From Kappaphycus alvarezii (taxonomy: Eukaryota; Rhodophyta; Florideophyceae; Gigartinales; Solieriaceae), in NCBI GenBank assembly GCA_002205965.3, contig NADL03000053.1, positions 434,001 through 498,000 of the forward strand: a DNA stretch of 64,000 bases, read 5' to 3'. Made by a program: the position numbers and the translations under genes. Each line of letters opens with the position of its first letter. Within the stretch, counting starts at the first letter, position 1. Positions 1 through 9,577 of the stretch are shown here, in pieces. The notes below the pieces were generated by a model, which saw only the letters and a list, made by a program, of their open reading frames with translations, searched no databases and was not told the DNA's origin.

Positions 1-440
1 CTTAAAGAAGGACACAAATGGTGCAGTTGAAAATGAACCTTTCGAAAGTACTATCTCAAGCGCCCTAATTATGGCACAGCGATTATCAAGCGAAGGAAGA
101 AGGATGAGACGGAGAGCGCATATATTAATTGTGACTTTATTTTGGGTCAGTTGCAGAGTTTGAACGTTTATGGAGCATTTCTAAGTACGTGCTAACTGCA
201 ATCGACGGTCTATGACCCCCCAGCAATTGTATTCCTGAAGGTGAATGAAAGATTCTGGGACGCGCAACTTTTAAGCCAAGCCACTAATGGAACGCGTTGT
301 GATAGGGCCGGAGCCAGTATGGAAACTCACGAGGCTCATCAAGAGCTCGACAGCAACGCTAGTGCTTAAGATTTATCGCAGCTCTTATACTTGTTTGGAT
401 TGTAGTAAATATATTACCAGTAGTATTTCAATCTAAACGA
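1..440. other. Unassigned flank left of gypsy copy 1
   Basis: No open frame longer than about 60 codons stands out and no domain is recognised. The stretch does not match the macro-repeat unit that flanks the right side of the neighbouring gypsy element. It is therefore either a different genomic context or a different repeat. Confidence 0.4.
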
Positions 441-560
441 GCATTGCAACAAGTATTGATACCCTGTGGCGTATTGCAATACTTATTACTGGCTTGAGGC
501 GTATTGCAATACATATTGAATCCGTTATTTGTATTGCAATACCTATTGCTATTGTTCTGG
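441..560. repeat. 30-bp minisatellite with palindromic 12-mer
   Basis: The perfect palindrome GTATTGCAATAC starts at 471, 501 and 531, exactly 30 bp apart, each followed by 18 bp of variable sequence. A degenerate version (GCATTGCAACAA) starts at 441, giving four repeats. Because 30 is a multiple of three, the minus-strand frame at 428-622 reads as 10-residue repeats beginning YCNT. That ORF is only 64 codons and has no other support, so I call the DNA repeat and not a gene. Confidence 0.75.
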
Positions 561-1076
561 AACGGAAATACGTATTGCATATTGCATATTTGGAAGCAAT
601 ATATTGCAATAATATTGGACACAGCCCTGGTCGAGGGGTCTGATAGGGGTAAATCGTCGGGAGAAGAGATATTAGAACCAACTACCCCAAGACGGAGGTG
701 TTGCGAGCGACAAAAGTGCTACCGTGGTATAGTTGAACAAATAAAAAGGAGTGTATATGGGAGAGTTGAAGGGCTACAAGCAAGTATAAAAGGGGCAGGG
801 TCTACCACTGATGCTCTGCGACCAGCTTAGGAAAAAGTTTTCTAGGGTCTGAAGTTGACTCTCAACTTCCTACTACTCGGACTTGACTGAAGTTGTCTGC
901 CAACTTGCTTGACCTCTCCATGAGGAAGCGGTTTACTCAGCTTATATAGACTTTTGGCTACCCCTAAAGTCCGAACAAAACTACAGAAGGTACCAGGAAA
1001 TGCATACAAACAATTTGTGTGGATGATATACTCTAAACAAAAGATACTTAAGAAACTAACAATCAATGAGGTCCTC

Positions 1077-1685
1077 TTATTTCCCATTCTCTAAATCAGA
1101 TCCAAACAACTCCTCTAAAATATCCATGCTGTCCAAGCAGTCCCCACAAATATCTGCGAATGGCTCACAGCTCTCTATTCCCTCCTGGGAGATATCTAAA
1201 CTACTAAAGATATCTCCATCCGGTTCCAGCGTCGGCACCACTTGATCCATACTCTCCAGTCCAGGCCCCACCAGTAAAACACTTTCCATGCCCCCATTTC
1301 CCTCCTCCAACTCGTCCTCCTCTCCTCCTCTTCCCCTCTTCCTCCTCATTCCCCCTCATCCTCCTCTTCCTCTCTTCCTCCCTCATCCTCCTCTTCCTCA
1401 TTCCTCTTCCTCCTTCCCCTGAGTCTCGTACACTAGCTCAGGGGCTAACCATTCCTCGAAGGACTCCCCGCTCTCCTCCTCGACTTTCTCAGTCTCATCC
1501 TCACTTACCTCCCTCGCCTCTTCTTCTATGAAGAGGCGGCGAACGAACTCGATGATTTTCTTCTTTGTTTGACGCCGGATGTAGTCGTCGGCATCGGTTG
1601 GCCCGTAGGCGGCGAGACGAAGGCCATTGATGGGACGGGAAGGGCGGTTTTTGGAGATAGGGACAGAGGGGCGATTTGACGTCAT
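1077..1685 (-). pseudogene. Acidic ORF inside LTR-1 (3' LTR copy)
   Basis: Function is unknown. Two minus-strand frames (1398-1685 and 1077-1349) lie in the U3 part of the LTR and are joined across a CT-rich microsatellite that would encode a Glu/Arg-rich stretch; the frame changes there. The N-part starts MTSNRPSVPISK, then a basic motif KKKIIEFVRRLF and a Glu-rich region ending FEEWLAPELVYE. The C-part has GPGLESMDQVVPTLEPDG and a final motif CEPFADICGDC with LDSMDILEELFG. Homologous frames sit in LTR-b (plus strand) and LTR-c (minus strand) of the macro-repeat, with the same order of motifs. Presence in three diverged LTR types argues for a real coding region. No known family was recognised, and the copy is frameshifted in the microsatellite. 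Confidence 0.55.
1305..1430. repeat. CT-rich (cctcct) microsatellite in LTR-1
   Basis: A run of cctcct/cttcct repeats within the acidic ORF differs in length and phase from the tract at 8780-8885 in the other LTR. This tract accounts for most of the 39-bp length difference between the two LTRs. Confidence 0.8.
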
Positions 1686-2124
1686 GTTTCTGTAAAAGGG
1701 GTGAGCGGGGTGTGTAGGGGGACAGGAGTGCTGAGCAAAATGATCGGGAGCGTTTAAGACTTGGAATAAAGGTGTTTAAATAGGCTCCCGGGGCAGGTTC
1801 TATAGATTAGAAATAGGTAAAATAAATCTGCAAGGGATTTTTGTAGTAGTGCATTTGCGCCCTTTGTCTCAAAAAAAAGATTTTGGAGGAGGAGGTAAGC
1901 AAAAAGGGAAAAAGAACTTAATTCGGGATCGATTCAGAGGGGTGGATACAGTGTAAAAATATCTAGATAAAATGGAAGTAAATTTGGAGAGGACCGCGGT
2001 AATGATAAGCGAGGTTCAGGGAGGACGAGGGAGGACCGGAAATAAGCAAATTTGGACAAGGATAGGTAGTACAGTAAACTGAAGGTCTGTAGATGACGGC
2101 GACAAAAAAAATCTGCGCCTAACA

Positions 2125-2131
2125 CCCCCGC
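2125..2131 (-). other. Polypurine tract, gypsy copy 1
   Basis: The minus strand reads gcggggg immediately before the 3' LTR TGTTAG. This is the expected place for the plus-strand primer of an LTR retrotransposon. The tract is short but all-purine after its first C. Confidence 0.6.
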
Positions 2132-2158
2132 ACTTAGGTCGAACGTCCCGTCTCGTTC

Positions 2159-2740
2159 TCAATGCTCTTGTTGTTCTTGTGGGAGTTCTATCCATTCATC
2201 AGGGAGAGTATAGGGTTCACTGTAAGGATATGGTAGTAGCTCATTTCCAATATGATGAGAGAGTGTGTACCGTGCGATAACCGGCTCATCTCCTTGGTCA
2301 AGAGTTTCGTAGATTCGGCGTATGGTTTCATAGTGTTCTCTAATGAGCTCCTCCCGTTTCACTTCTCCAAACCTTCCAAATGTGAGGTAATAAACGTAGT
2401 ATGCAAACTTTTCTGGCAACGGGTCCAGAAACGGGTATCTGAAGGAGAAAAAAACTCGCAACATAAGGACTGAGTCCTCACGAGTAAGGTGCGCCCCGTG
2501 AATGGTCTGGAAGCACATGCAAATACTAATGCAAAAAAGGAAATTACTTCTGCTTCTCGAGGGTCCTCTGTCATTTCGCGAAGCCAACGTCTAATTGGTA
2601 GCCGTCCAATAATTAAGGATGCATAGTTTCCCCTGGGAGACTAGGCGGTGTTTGGGCGATCTTCTTGGCGATCTTCCTCGCTGCTCCCGACGCCTTGCCC
2701 TCTTCGATGATCCGCCCGATCACTTGATGGTCCTCGTATC
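2159..2740 (-). pseudogene. Accessory domain, second copy (D2), gypsy copy 1
   Basis: The ORF 2159-2587 gives 142 residues ending PQEQQEH. After a Ser/Arg-rich start it reads ISICMCFQTIHG, LTREDSVLMLRVFFSF, PEKFAYYVYYLTFGRFGEV and LLPYPYSEPYTLPDE. These align motif by motif with the upstream domain D1, so the two are tandem duplicates. The residues expected before ISICMCF (RRWLREMTEDPREAEVISFF) are present in another frame, meaning a frameshift lies at the T6 run near 2540. No signal peptide, membrane anchor or known fold was recognised. It occupies the post-integrase position where some Ty3 elements carry an extra ORF. Confidence 0.6.
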
Positions 2741-2744
2741 ATCA

Positions 2745-3692
2745 TCACGGCTCGGGAGGATCTGGTCTCGCTGAGGTTGTGTTTCTGAGCGGAGCAACGT
2801 AAGGTTCCCATAGAGGATACGGGACCAGTCGATATTCCATATCAGGGGGCAAGCTGTAACCTCTCAGTCGCACATCTTGGTTGTTCTTGAGAAATACGTA
2901 AACTGGACGGATAATGTTCAGATATGTTTGCGACAAGTCTCCGATAGCTACCATTCCATACCTTCCTATAGAGTAATGATATATGACTTCCACAAACTCT
3001 GGACCTGCTTCCGTGAACCTTCCGTTTTGGAATGAGAATAGAACTCTGATCAATAGTCGGAAATCTTCTTGAGGTAGCAATGGTCCGTTCAACGTACGAA
3101 AACATAGGCATATATTAATGTAGAAATGGATGATTACGTGGAGTTCGTAGTAGTCACGCGTAATCGAGATGATCCATTCCCAGGCCCTTTTTCCTCCCAT
3201 AGGAATCATTCTATAGTTAAAGATGAGTATTCCCCGTGGTTGCGCATAGTCCTGTGTGAGAAGGAATTCTTCAGGCCTCTGATGGTAAGGGACCAGACGA
3301 CGTGCATGGATTGCCCTCCTTGATCTCTTCCCTGAGCTTGAACAGAGCTTATAATGCGGGTGTCTTTCCTCCGTGACGATGCAAGGGTTCGAGTACTTTG
3401 TTTGGAAAGCCGGCCACTTCACAGCCTGTTGCATTGCTTTTCCGTGTGCTACAAGTACTTTAGAGCCGACTGAGAAAGTTTGGACTGGAGGCTCTTCATC
3501 CTTATTTCTTGTCTGTGTTAGCGCGCGGTGTGATCTCCAGCTTTCGGTGGCCAGTAGTTCGACCTCTCTACTCTCTTCATCGATAATATTTGTTTCCATA
3601 TCTCTCTGTAACATTCTAGGAGCTCTTCCGTACATTAGCTCAAACGGTGACCGTCCACTTCTTCCTCTTCTTCGACGATAGCCGTATAACAC
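2745..3692 (-). pseudogene. Integrase C-terminus fused to accessory domain D1, gypsy copy 1
   Basis: One open frame of 315 codons holds the end of integrase and the first accessory domain. The first ~150 residues include the end of the core-to-C-terminal link (SPFELMYGRAPRML), the block SVGSKVLVAHGKAM and IHARRLVPYHQRPEEF, as in Ty3 integrase C-termini. From about residue 160 follows D1: MIPMGGKRAWEWIIS, NICLCFRTLNG, EDFRLLIRVLFSFQNG, PEFVEVIYHYSIGRYGMV and LVPYPLWEPYVAP. No chromodomain is visible. The frame ends at 2745 before the D1-D2 linker, probably through a frameshift, since copies 2 and 3 have a longer linker. Confidence 0.7.
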
Positions 3693-4418
3693 TTTTGGTA
3701 AGGCATCTTCCCACTGGATTTCATTCTCGACATAGTTTTCGATATTGCTCGTTTGATGGTTCCAACCATCCTCTCCGCTTTCCGTTTGACATAGGAGCGT
3801 ATGCGAGAACTGTCTTTAGCTGAATCCTTTCTTCCAAGAAACGAAGCAGTGAAGTTGCAGTAAAACAAAGGCGTTATCTGAGATGATCCTTTTTGGAAGA
3901 CCAAACGGTTCAATTATTTCTTTTTCGATGAATCTCAGGACCACTTCAGCATTGGCCTCCTCAACTGCAACTGCTATTGGCCATCCAGTAAGATGTTCCA
4001 CCCCTATAAGGAGGTATTTGTTTCCGGAAGAGGTTTCCTTGAATGGGCCGGCAAGTCAATTGAGAAGGTTTCAAGAGACCGGAAACTGGAAAGCCTAGAG
4101 TTGTCTTATACTTTCGTATTGGCGTGAATTTTTGACAGTTGTCGCAGCTTTTCACGAAATTATAGACGTCCTTATGGATACTGGGCCACCAGAATCTCTC
4201 AGTAACGAATTTCTTGGTTGTTCGAGATCCCAATGCCCTAACTCATCATGAAAAGTCCTCAAGATCTTCATTCTTTCTTTCAAAGAGGCCACTAGTCGAG
4301 GACCGGCTTTCGTGTGTCGGAAGAGTTTCCCATTCAATAGTGTAAAAGCCTTTTGATTCCTGCGTACCCAATTTCTGTGTTCAATATCAACCTTTCTCAT
4401 TTCTAGTCCATCAGGAAT
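3635..4418 (-). pseudogene. Integrase zinc finger and catalytic core, gypsy copy 1
   Basis: Four overlapping minus-strand frames (4152-4400, 3961-4233, 3816-4001, 3635-3913) together give the HHCC zinc finger (FHDELGHW, then CDNCQKF) and the DDE core. The second Asp is in RIISDNA, and the glutamate would be in the GKAERMVGTIK block. Integrase joins the cDNA to chromosomal DNA. At least three frameshifts separate these motifs, so this copy cannot make the enzyme as read here. Confidence 0.75.
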
Positions 4419-5949
4419 TTAATAGTCCGTGAATATTAGCTTCGTACTCGTTATTGTCGGCACTTGCACTCGGCAACTCCGACGATGTTCGGAAGCTTTT
4501 TCATTTGGAATCAGTGGATCCCTCAAGCGGGATAGGTAATCGGCAGGCTGATTATTGCGTCCGGGCCTATACACAATTTCAAACCGATATTCTGCGAAAA
4601 TGTCGAGCCATCGGGCCAAGCGGTGATGTACATCTTTCTTTTGGAATGCTGTCTTAAGTGCCTGGTGATCAGTTATCAAGACAAATTTCTCGAGTGATAA
4701 AAGGTAACGAAACTTTTTCAGTGCGAAGACGACAGCTAGCGCTTCTTTCTCGCAGACTGAGTATCTTTTTTCCGCATCATTCAGAGTGCGACTTGCGAAT
4801 TGAACAGGGTGTAGTCTTCCGTTTTCATCTTTTTGGGACAAAACGGCACCCAAAGACCGTTCTGAGGCATCTGTCTCCACAACAAATGGTCTCTTGAAAT
4901 CTGGATACATGAGCACTGGGGGGACACATAGCTTATCTTTAAGCTCTTCAAATGCGTTTGCATTTCCTTGTTCCATAAAATTTTCCGTTCTTTGTTGTGC
5001 TGGCATGTAACGGTGCTGCAGTCTTGGCGAAATCTTTGATAAATCTCTGTAATATGAGGCCAGTCCTAAGAAGCTTCGGACCTCCGTCTTTGAAGCGGGC
5101 CTTGGTGCCAACTTGATTTTTTTCGTTTTCTCTGGATCCACTTTAATTCCCTCTTGATCGACGATATGACCGAGTAATTGGATAGACGTTTTCGCAAAGA
5201 AGCATTTGCTTAACTTAATTTTCAGGCTGTACGCATATTCTCTCCACCACAGTCTTGACATGCGATATGTGCTGATCCAAGGTTTTTGAGAATATTACCA
5301 CATCATCGATATAAACTCTTGCAAATGGAAGTCCTTTCAAAACCTCGTTCATCATTCTTTGGAATGTAGCTGGGGCATTCATGAGACCAAAAGGCATCAC
5401 TTCGAACCTGAATGTACCGGCTTTGCTGGTAAAAGTTGTTTTTTCCTTGCATTTTTCATCCAATGGAATCTGCCAATAACCAGTGTAAAGATCAATTGAG
5501 GTGAAGTATCTCCCGTCCTTCAAGTCCTCGAGGATTTCCTCCATATTTGGAATCGGAAATCGATCGGGTATCATTCTCTGGTTCAGTTGTCGATAATCGA
5601 CGCAAAAGCGAAGTTTTCCATCCTTTTTTGGTGCTACCACAACTGGAAATGACCATGGGGATGAAACTGGCCGAATGATATCATTTTCCAGCATACTTGT
5701 AACATTCTCTGAGATAAATTGGTCATATTTTGGCGGTTGACGTCTAGGCCTGTGGTAAATTGGTTGAGTATCGGTAAGTTCAAATGAGTGAGTGACCGGT
5801 ACACTTGCTTGTCTTAGATCGGAACGCTCCATGCAATTACTTCGGAAGATGTTAAAATATCGGATATTTATCATTGAGGCGGGGCTGGAAGGTGCTGTAC
5901 TTTTCTTGATTTCTGCCATTTGGCGCCTTTTCTTCTTGATTCTCCTCAA
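4419..5949 (-). pseudogene. Reverse transcriptase and RNase H, gypsy copy 1
   Basis: Frame 5215-5949 has the RT fingers and palm: LRFCVDYRQLNQ, the first catalytic Asp in FTSIDLYTGYWQIPL, MPFGLMNAPATFQRMM and the YIDD box in ARVYIDDVVIFS. After a frameshift near 5230, frame 4419-5261 continues with the thumb (LLGHIVDQEGI, RSFLGLASYY). RNase H follows with its acidic residues in VVETDASERSLG, CEKEALAVV and ITDHQAL, ending at QPADYLSR. It copies element RNA into DNA in the cytoplasmic particle. There is also a small indel in SYYRDLSKIS, where copies 2 and 3 read SYYRRFIKDFA. Confidence 0.88.
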
Positions 5950-6834
5950 ATTTTGAAGGACCTTTCCGGCGTGCTCACATCTTCAGATATGGAATCCGAT
6001 ATATTCCTGTTTTCCTTGCAATTGTAATCTTCTTTCATGCTCCGAATTCCGTCCTTTGATTCGATATTATCGCAAAAAGAAACACATTCAGGTGTCACAC
6101 CTACCCTAGAATTCCAGTCTTCATCTGTTTCAAACCCAGAATCATAATCATCCCATGCCATGTTCAGTATCCCCGAGCGTACCCTTCTCCACTTCCGAAA
6201 GTGTTAGTTGGTTCGAATCTTCGCTGTCATAGCTAGAAGTGAAATCTTCACTGTCCGTTTCTTTCAAATCTACCGGATGTGTGCTTTTGTCGAAATCCAG
6301 GGGCATCTTCACGGTTCTGCCGTCAACATTAACTGAAACGATTTGGTTGCCCAAGTCAATGCAGGTCCCTAGTCTTTCCATGGTAGGGCAGCCAATGATT
6401 GCATCGAAAGGGAGATCAGGCATGACAAGAAAGTCTAAATCAACTTTAGAGTCCCCAAAGAACACGGAAACCTTGTCAACAGTGCCCATGCATTTTGATA
6501 CGGTTCCATCCGCCACAGTTATTCTTCGAGTAGTTGGAATAATTTCAAGACCTAGATCTGTCACCAAAGTTTCTGAAATAAGGTTTGGAACAGCGCCCGA
6601 ATCGAAAAGAGCTTGGGTTTGCATTCCCAATACTTTGACTGGTACTAGTTTAAGACGTCTTGGTGCTGTCGAGGCCGATTGAAGAAACAGTTTCTTACCC
6701 TTAGCGGACTTATTAGACCTGATAATTTTTTTGAGTTCTTTCCTCGCGTCCTCTGCGTCGCCCCTCAAAAGTTGACCAAACGTTATCCCAGTTGGGGCTG
6801 ATGCAAGCTCAGCCACCAAATTGTACTTCTTCAC
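5946..6834 (-). pseudogene. Aspartic protease and acidic spacer, gypsy copy 1
   Basis: Frame 6148-6834 carries a retropepsin: the active-site triad is in ALFDSGAVPNLIS, the flap region follows, and FDAIIGCPTMERLG is the hydrophobic IIG block. An N-terminal lead-in (KYNLVAELASAPTG, KKIIRSNKSAKGKK) precedes it. After the protease comes an Asp/Glu/Ser-rich stretch continuing in frame 5946-6161 toward RT. The enzyme cleaves Gag-Pol. The protease domain itself looks intact, but the frame changes near 6150 before RT. Confidence 0.82.
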
Positions 6835-6982
6835 ATATTCTAGTACGTCCTTTGGGATATTCTTAAATTTCTTACTCTTTTTCGTCTTCTTGGCCGGAGT
6901 GACTCCACTCCTGGAACAACTTGATCAGACCTCTTGGTTCGAGGAGGTACAGGTGCTGGGATATGTTCCAGCATTCCATAAT

Positions 6983-8039
6983 CTAGCCTAGGTTTTTCGA
7001 TAAAATGTTCCCTTCCCCATCCCTTTTTGTCACATTGACTTGACTGATTTCTTCAGCGATGGATACGTTACCGGCATCCGTCAACTTGTGATCCTTTCTG
7101 TTTTGTAAGATTTTCATCTCTGGTCCTGACTCGCTCCTTGCGTCCGATAAATTTGCTTTTCTGTTGTCTTTAGACCAGCAGTTACTTTCATGATGCCCAT
7201 ATCGACCGCACTTTCCACAACGAGTGTTTCTATGTGGATTATCAGGACACCTATTTGCAAAGTGTCCAGGCTTGTGACAGTAGGAACAGACTTCTGCGGC
7301 CTTGGGGGCCCCAGACTGGTTCTTCTTAATGGTAAGAGTAAGGCTTTCCAACTGCGAGGTTATCATGTCAAGTCGATTATCGAATCGGGTTTCCAACCTT
7401 TCTTCCAAGTTTTTGACATCGCTCCTGACTGATTCCAATGCTGCTGCGCTAGTAGCTGGCCTTTGATAATTCTTTTCAGGATGTACGATCGGCATAGATG
7501 TACGGGTTTCCCTCGGTTTCACTTAGTGACTGAAACGTCTCCGAATTTTTGACAAATTCTACTATGGTACCCTTCAGTTCATTAAAAGTGTGAGGGCCCT
7601 TGATGAGGAGGAAATCGGAGAGCCGCTTATCCCCCATCGCCGCCTTACGCAGCATTCCGTACTTGGCTTGGGCGTTGAACCCAGCCTTTTCATAGAGATC
7701 ACACAAGTATACCAATGAGCTTAACAAATCGTCGAAGTTGAGCCGGGCCTCTATGGCGGTACGAATCATCTCATCTGGTTCTACCTCCTTAGCATATTCT
7801 TTCACAAGCCACTCACATACCTCACCGAAGTTACGCCCATTCCCGTTAAGAGACCACCCGTTGATAAACTTGGCCTTATATTTGTGCTTTGCGTCACCAT
7901 GAAGATAGGCGAAGATACTTTCGGCCTTCTCTTCATCGCTCTTCTCACGCATCACAACGTTGACATATGTATAGAGAAACTCCTCAACGTCTTCATTCTT
8001 GCCCCCTGTGAACGTTATACGAGCAGCGTTGAGATCCAT
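6983..8039 (-). pseudogene. Gag with two CCHC zinc knuckles, gypsy copy 1
   Basis: The start ATG at 8039 (MDLNAARITFTGGKNEDVE) lies 72 bp inside the primer site, as expected for gag. Frame 7476-8039 gives the capsid-like region with WSLNGNGRNFGEV and LCDLYEKAGFNAQAKYG. A frameshift near 7520 moves to frame 6983-7522, which has a coiled-coil-like segment (LEERLETRFDNRLD) and two knuckles, CSYCHKPGHFANRC and CGKCGRYGHHESNC. Both fit C-x2-C-x4-H-x4-C. Gag packages the element RNA. The region 6835-6982 joins it to the protease lead-in in another frame. Confidence 0.85.
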
Positions 8040-8108
8040 GATTACAGAAAAGAAATCCCCTCGAATGGTTCCCTAAGACTGCTCAACTCGAATACCTCGG
8101 GTGCAACC

Positions 8109-8126
8109 CCCTCCACAAGAGTACCA
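8109..8126 (-). other. Primer binding site, gypsy copy 1
   Basis: On the minus strand, TGGTACTCTTGTGGAGGG starts two bases inside the 5' LTR and begins with TGG, complementary to a tRNA CCA end. The same sequence sits at the same place in copy 2. I do not assign the tRNA. Confidence 0.65.
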
Positions 8127-8419
8127 AATGATAGGGGTAAATCGTCGGGAGAAGAGATATTAGAACCAACTACCCCAAGAGGAGGTGTTGCAAGCGACAA
8201 AAGTGCTACCGTGGTATAGTTGAACAAAAAAAGGAGTGTATAGGGAGAGAGTTGAAGGGCTACAAGCAAGTATGGAAGGGGCAGGGTCTACCACTATGCT
8301 CTGAGCTAGGAAAAATTTTCTTGGGTCTGAAGTTGACTCTCAACTTCCTACTACTCGGACTTGACCTGAAGTTGTCTGCCAACTTGCTTGACCTCTCCAT
8401 GAGGAAGCGGTTTACTCAG

Positions 8420-8427
8420 CTTATATA
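8420..8427 (-). promoter_or_regulatory. TATA box of the copy 1 5' LTR
   Basis: TATATAAG on the minus strand lies at the border between the variable U3 and the R-U5 part shared with copies 2 and 3. The same box is at 941-948 (copy 1 3' LTR), 58917-58924 (copy 3) and, in LTR-c, at 14933-14940. Confidence 0.6.
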
Positions 8428-8554
8428 GACTTTTGGCTACCCTAAAGTCCGAACAAAACTACAGAAGGTACCAGGAAATGCATACAAACAATTTGTGTGG
8501 ATGATATACTCTAAACAAAAGATACTTAAGAAACTAACAATCAATGAGGTCCTC

Positions 8555-9150
8555 TTATTTCCCATTCTCTAAATCAGATCCAAACAACTCCTCTAAAATA
8601 TCCATGCTGTCCAAGCAGTCCCCACAAATATCTGCGAATGGCTCACAGCTCTCTATTCCCTCCTGGGAGATATCTAAACTACTAAAGATATCTCCATCCG
8701 GTTCCAGCGTCGGCACCACTTGATCCATACTCTCCAGTCCAGGCCCCACCAGTCCAACACTTTCCATGCCCCCTTTCCCTCATCCAACTCGTCCTCCTCT
8801 CCTCCTCTTCCTCCTTCCTCCTCATCCCCCTTCCTCCTCTTCCTCCTCATCCCTCCTCATCCTCCTCTTACCTCATCCTCCTTCCCCTGAGTCTCGTACA
8901 CTAGCTCAGGGGCTAACCATTCCTCGAAGGACTCCCCGCTCTCCTCCTCGACTTCTCAGCTCTCCTCACTTACCTCCCTCGCCTCTTCTATGAAGAGGCG
9001 GCGAACGAACTCGATGATTTCTTCTTTGTTTGCCGCCGGATGTAGTCGTCGGCATCGGTTGGCCCGTAGGCGGCGAGACGAAGGCCATTGATGGGACGGG
9101 AAGGGCGGTTTTTGGATAGGGACAGAGGGGCGAGGTTGTCATTTTTGAAA
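8555..9150 (-). pseudogene. Acidic ORF inside LTR-1 (5' LTR copy)
   Basis: The C-part 8555-8767 is identical in motif content to the 3' LTR copy (GPGLESMDQVVPTLEPDG through ELFGSDLENGK). The N-part at about 8880-9150 is present as DNA, but several one-base differences break its frame. This LTR copy is therefore more damaged than that at 1077-1685. Confidence 0.5.
8780..8885. repeat. CT-rich microsatellite in the 5' LTR-1
   Basis: A cctcct/cttcct tract is homologous in position to 1305-1430 but differs in repeat number. Confidence 0.75.
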
Positions 9151-9577
9151 GAGGGTGAGCGGGGTGTGTGGGGGGAAGGAGTGATGAGTAAAATGATCGG
9201 GAGCGTTTGAACTTGGAATAAAGGGTTTAAATAGGCTCCCGGGCAGGTTCTATAGATTAGGAATAGGTAAAATAAATCTGCAAGGGATTTTGTAGTAGTG
9301 CATTTGCGCCCTTTTTCTCAAAAAAAACGAATTTGGAGGAGGAGGTAAGCAAAAAGGGAAAAAGAACTTGATTCGGGATCGATTCAGAGGGGTAGATACA
9401 GTATAAAAATATCTAGATAAAATGGAAGTAAATTTGGGAGGACCGCGGTAATGATAAGCGAGGTTCAGGGAGGACGAGGAAGGACCGGAACTATAAGCAA
9501 ATTTGGACAAGGAGGTAGTACAGTAAACTATAGGCCTGTAGATGACGGCGACAAAAAAAATCTGCGCCTAACAAAAA

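Larger units (their letters stand above)
641..2124 (-). repeat. 3' LTR of gypsy copy 1 (LTR-1)
   Basis: This 1484-bp terminal repeat matches 8129-9573 over its whole length with scattered indels, mainly in the CT-rich tract. Low-coordinate end TGATAGGGG and high-coordinate end CTAACA are the reverse complements of the LTR ends. A TATA-like TATATAAG lies on the minus strand at 941-948, and two perfect stem-loops follow at 890-906 and 851-869. The part from the TATA box to the LTR end also occurs in copies 2 and 3. The remaining part (U3), which carries the acidic ORF, does not. Confidence 0.9.
641..9573 (-). mobile_element. Ty3/gypsy LTR retrotransposon, copy 1 (long LTR)
   Basis: This is a full-structure element read on the minus strand: 5' LTR 8129-9573, primer site, Gag, protease, RT, RNase H, integrase, accessory domains, polypurine tract, 3' LTR 641-2124. 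Protein order PR-RT-RH-IN identifies Ty3/gypsy. On the minus strand the LTRs begin TGTTAGGCGC and end CCCCTATCA. The coding region is split by several frameshifts, so the copy looks defective. The flanks give no target-site duplication: the bases outside the left end are ggggtc and those outside the right end are aaaaac. The right flank enters the macro-repeat in mid-unit, while the left flank is unrelated to it. The ends were therefore probably rearranged after insertion. Confidence 0.92.
8129..9573 (-). repeat. 5' LTR of gypsy copy 1 (LTR-1)
   Basis: This 1445-bp repeat matches 641-2124. The TATATAAG box is at 8420-8427 (minus strand) and should start the genomic transcript toward lower coordinates. 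Its high-coordinate end CTAACA at 9573 is followed by aaaaa and then by macro-repeat sequence in mid-unit. Confidence 0.9.

Noticed and set aside
441-560. CRISPR-like array
   Set aside because: Only a 12-bp core repeats, the intervening 18 bp are too short for spacers, no cas genes exist and the context is eukaryotic.
8766-8993. Proline/leucine-rich plus-strand ORF
   Set aside because: It is the complement of the CT-rich microsatellite in the acidic LTR ORF and has no other support.
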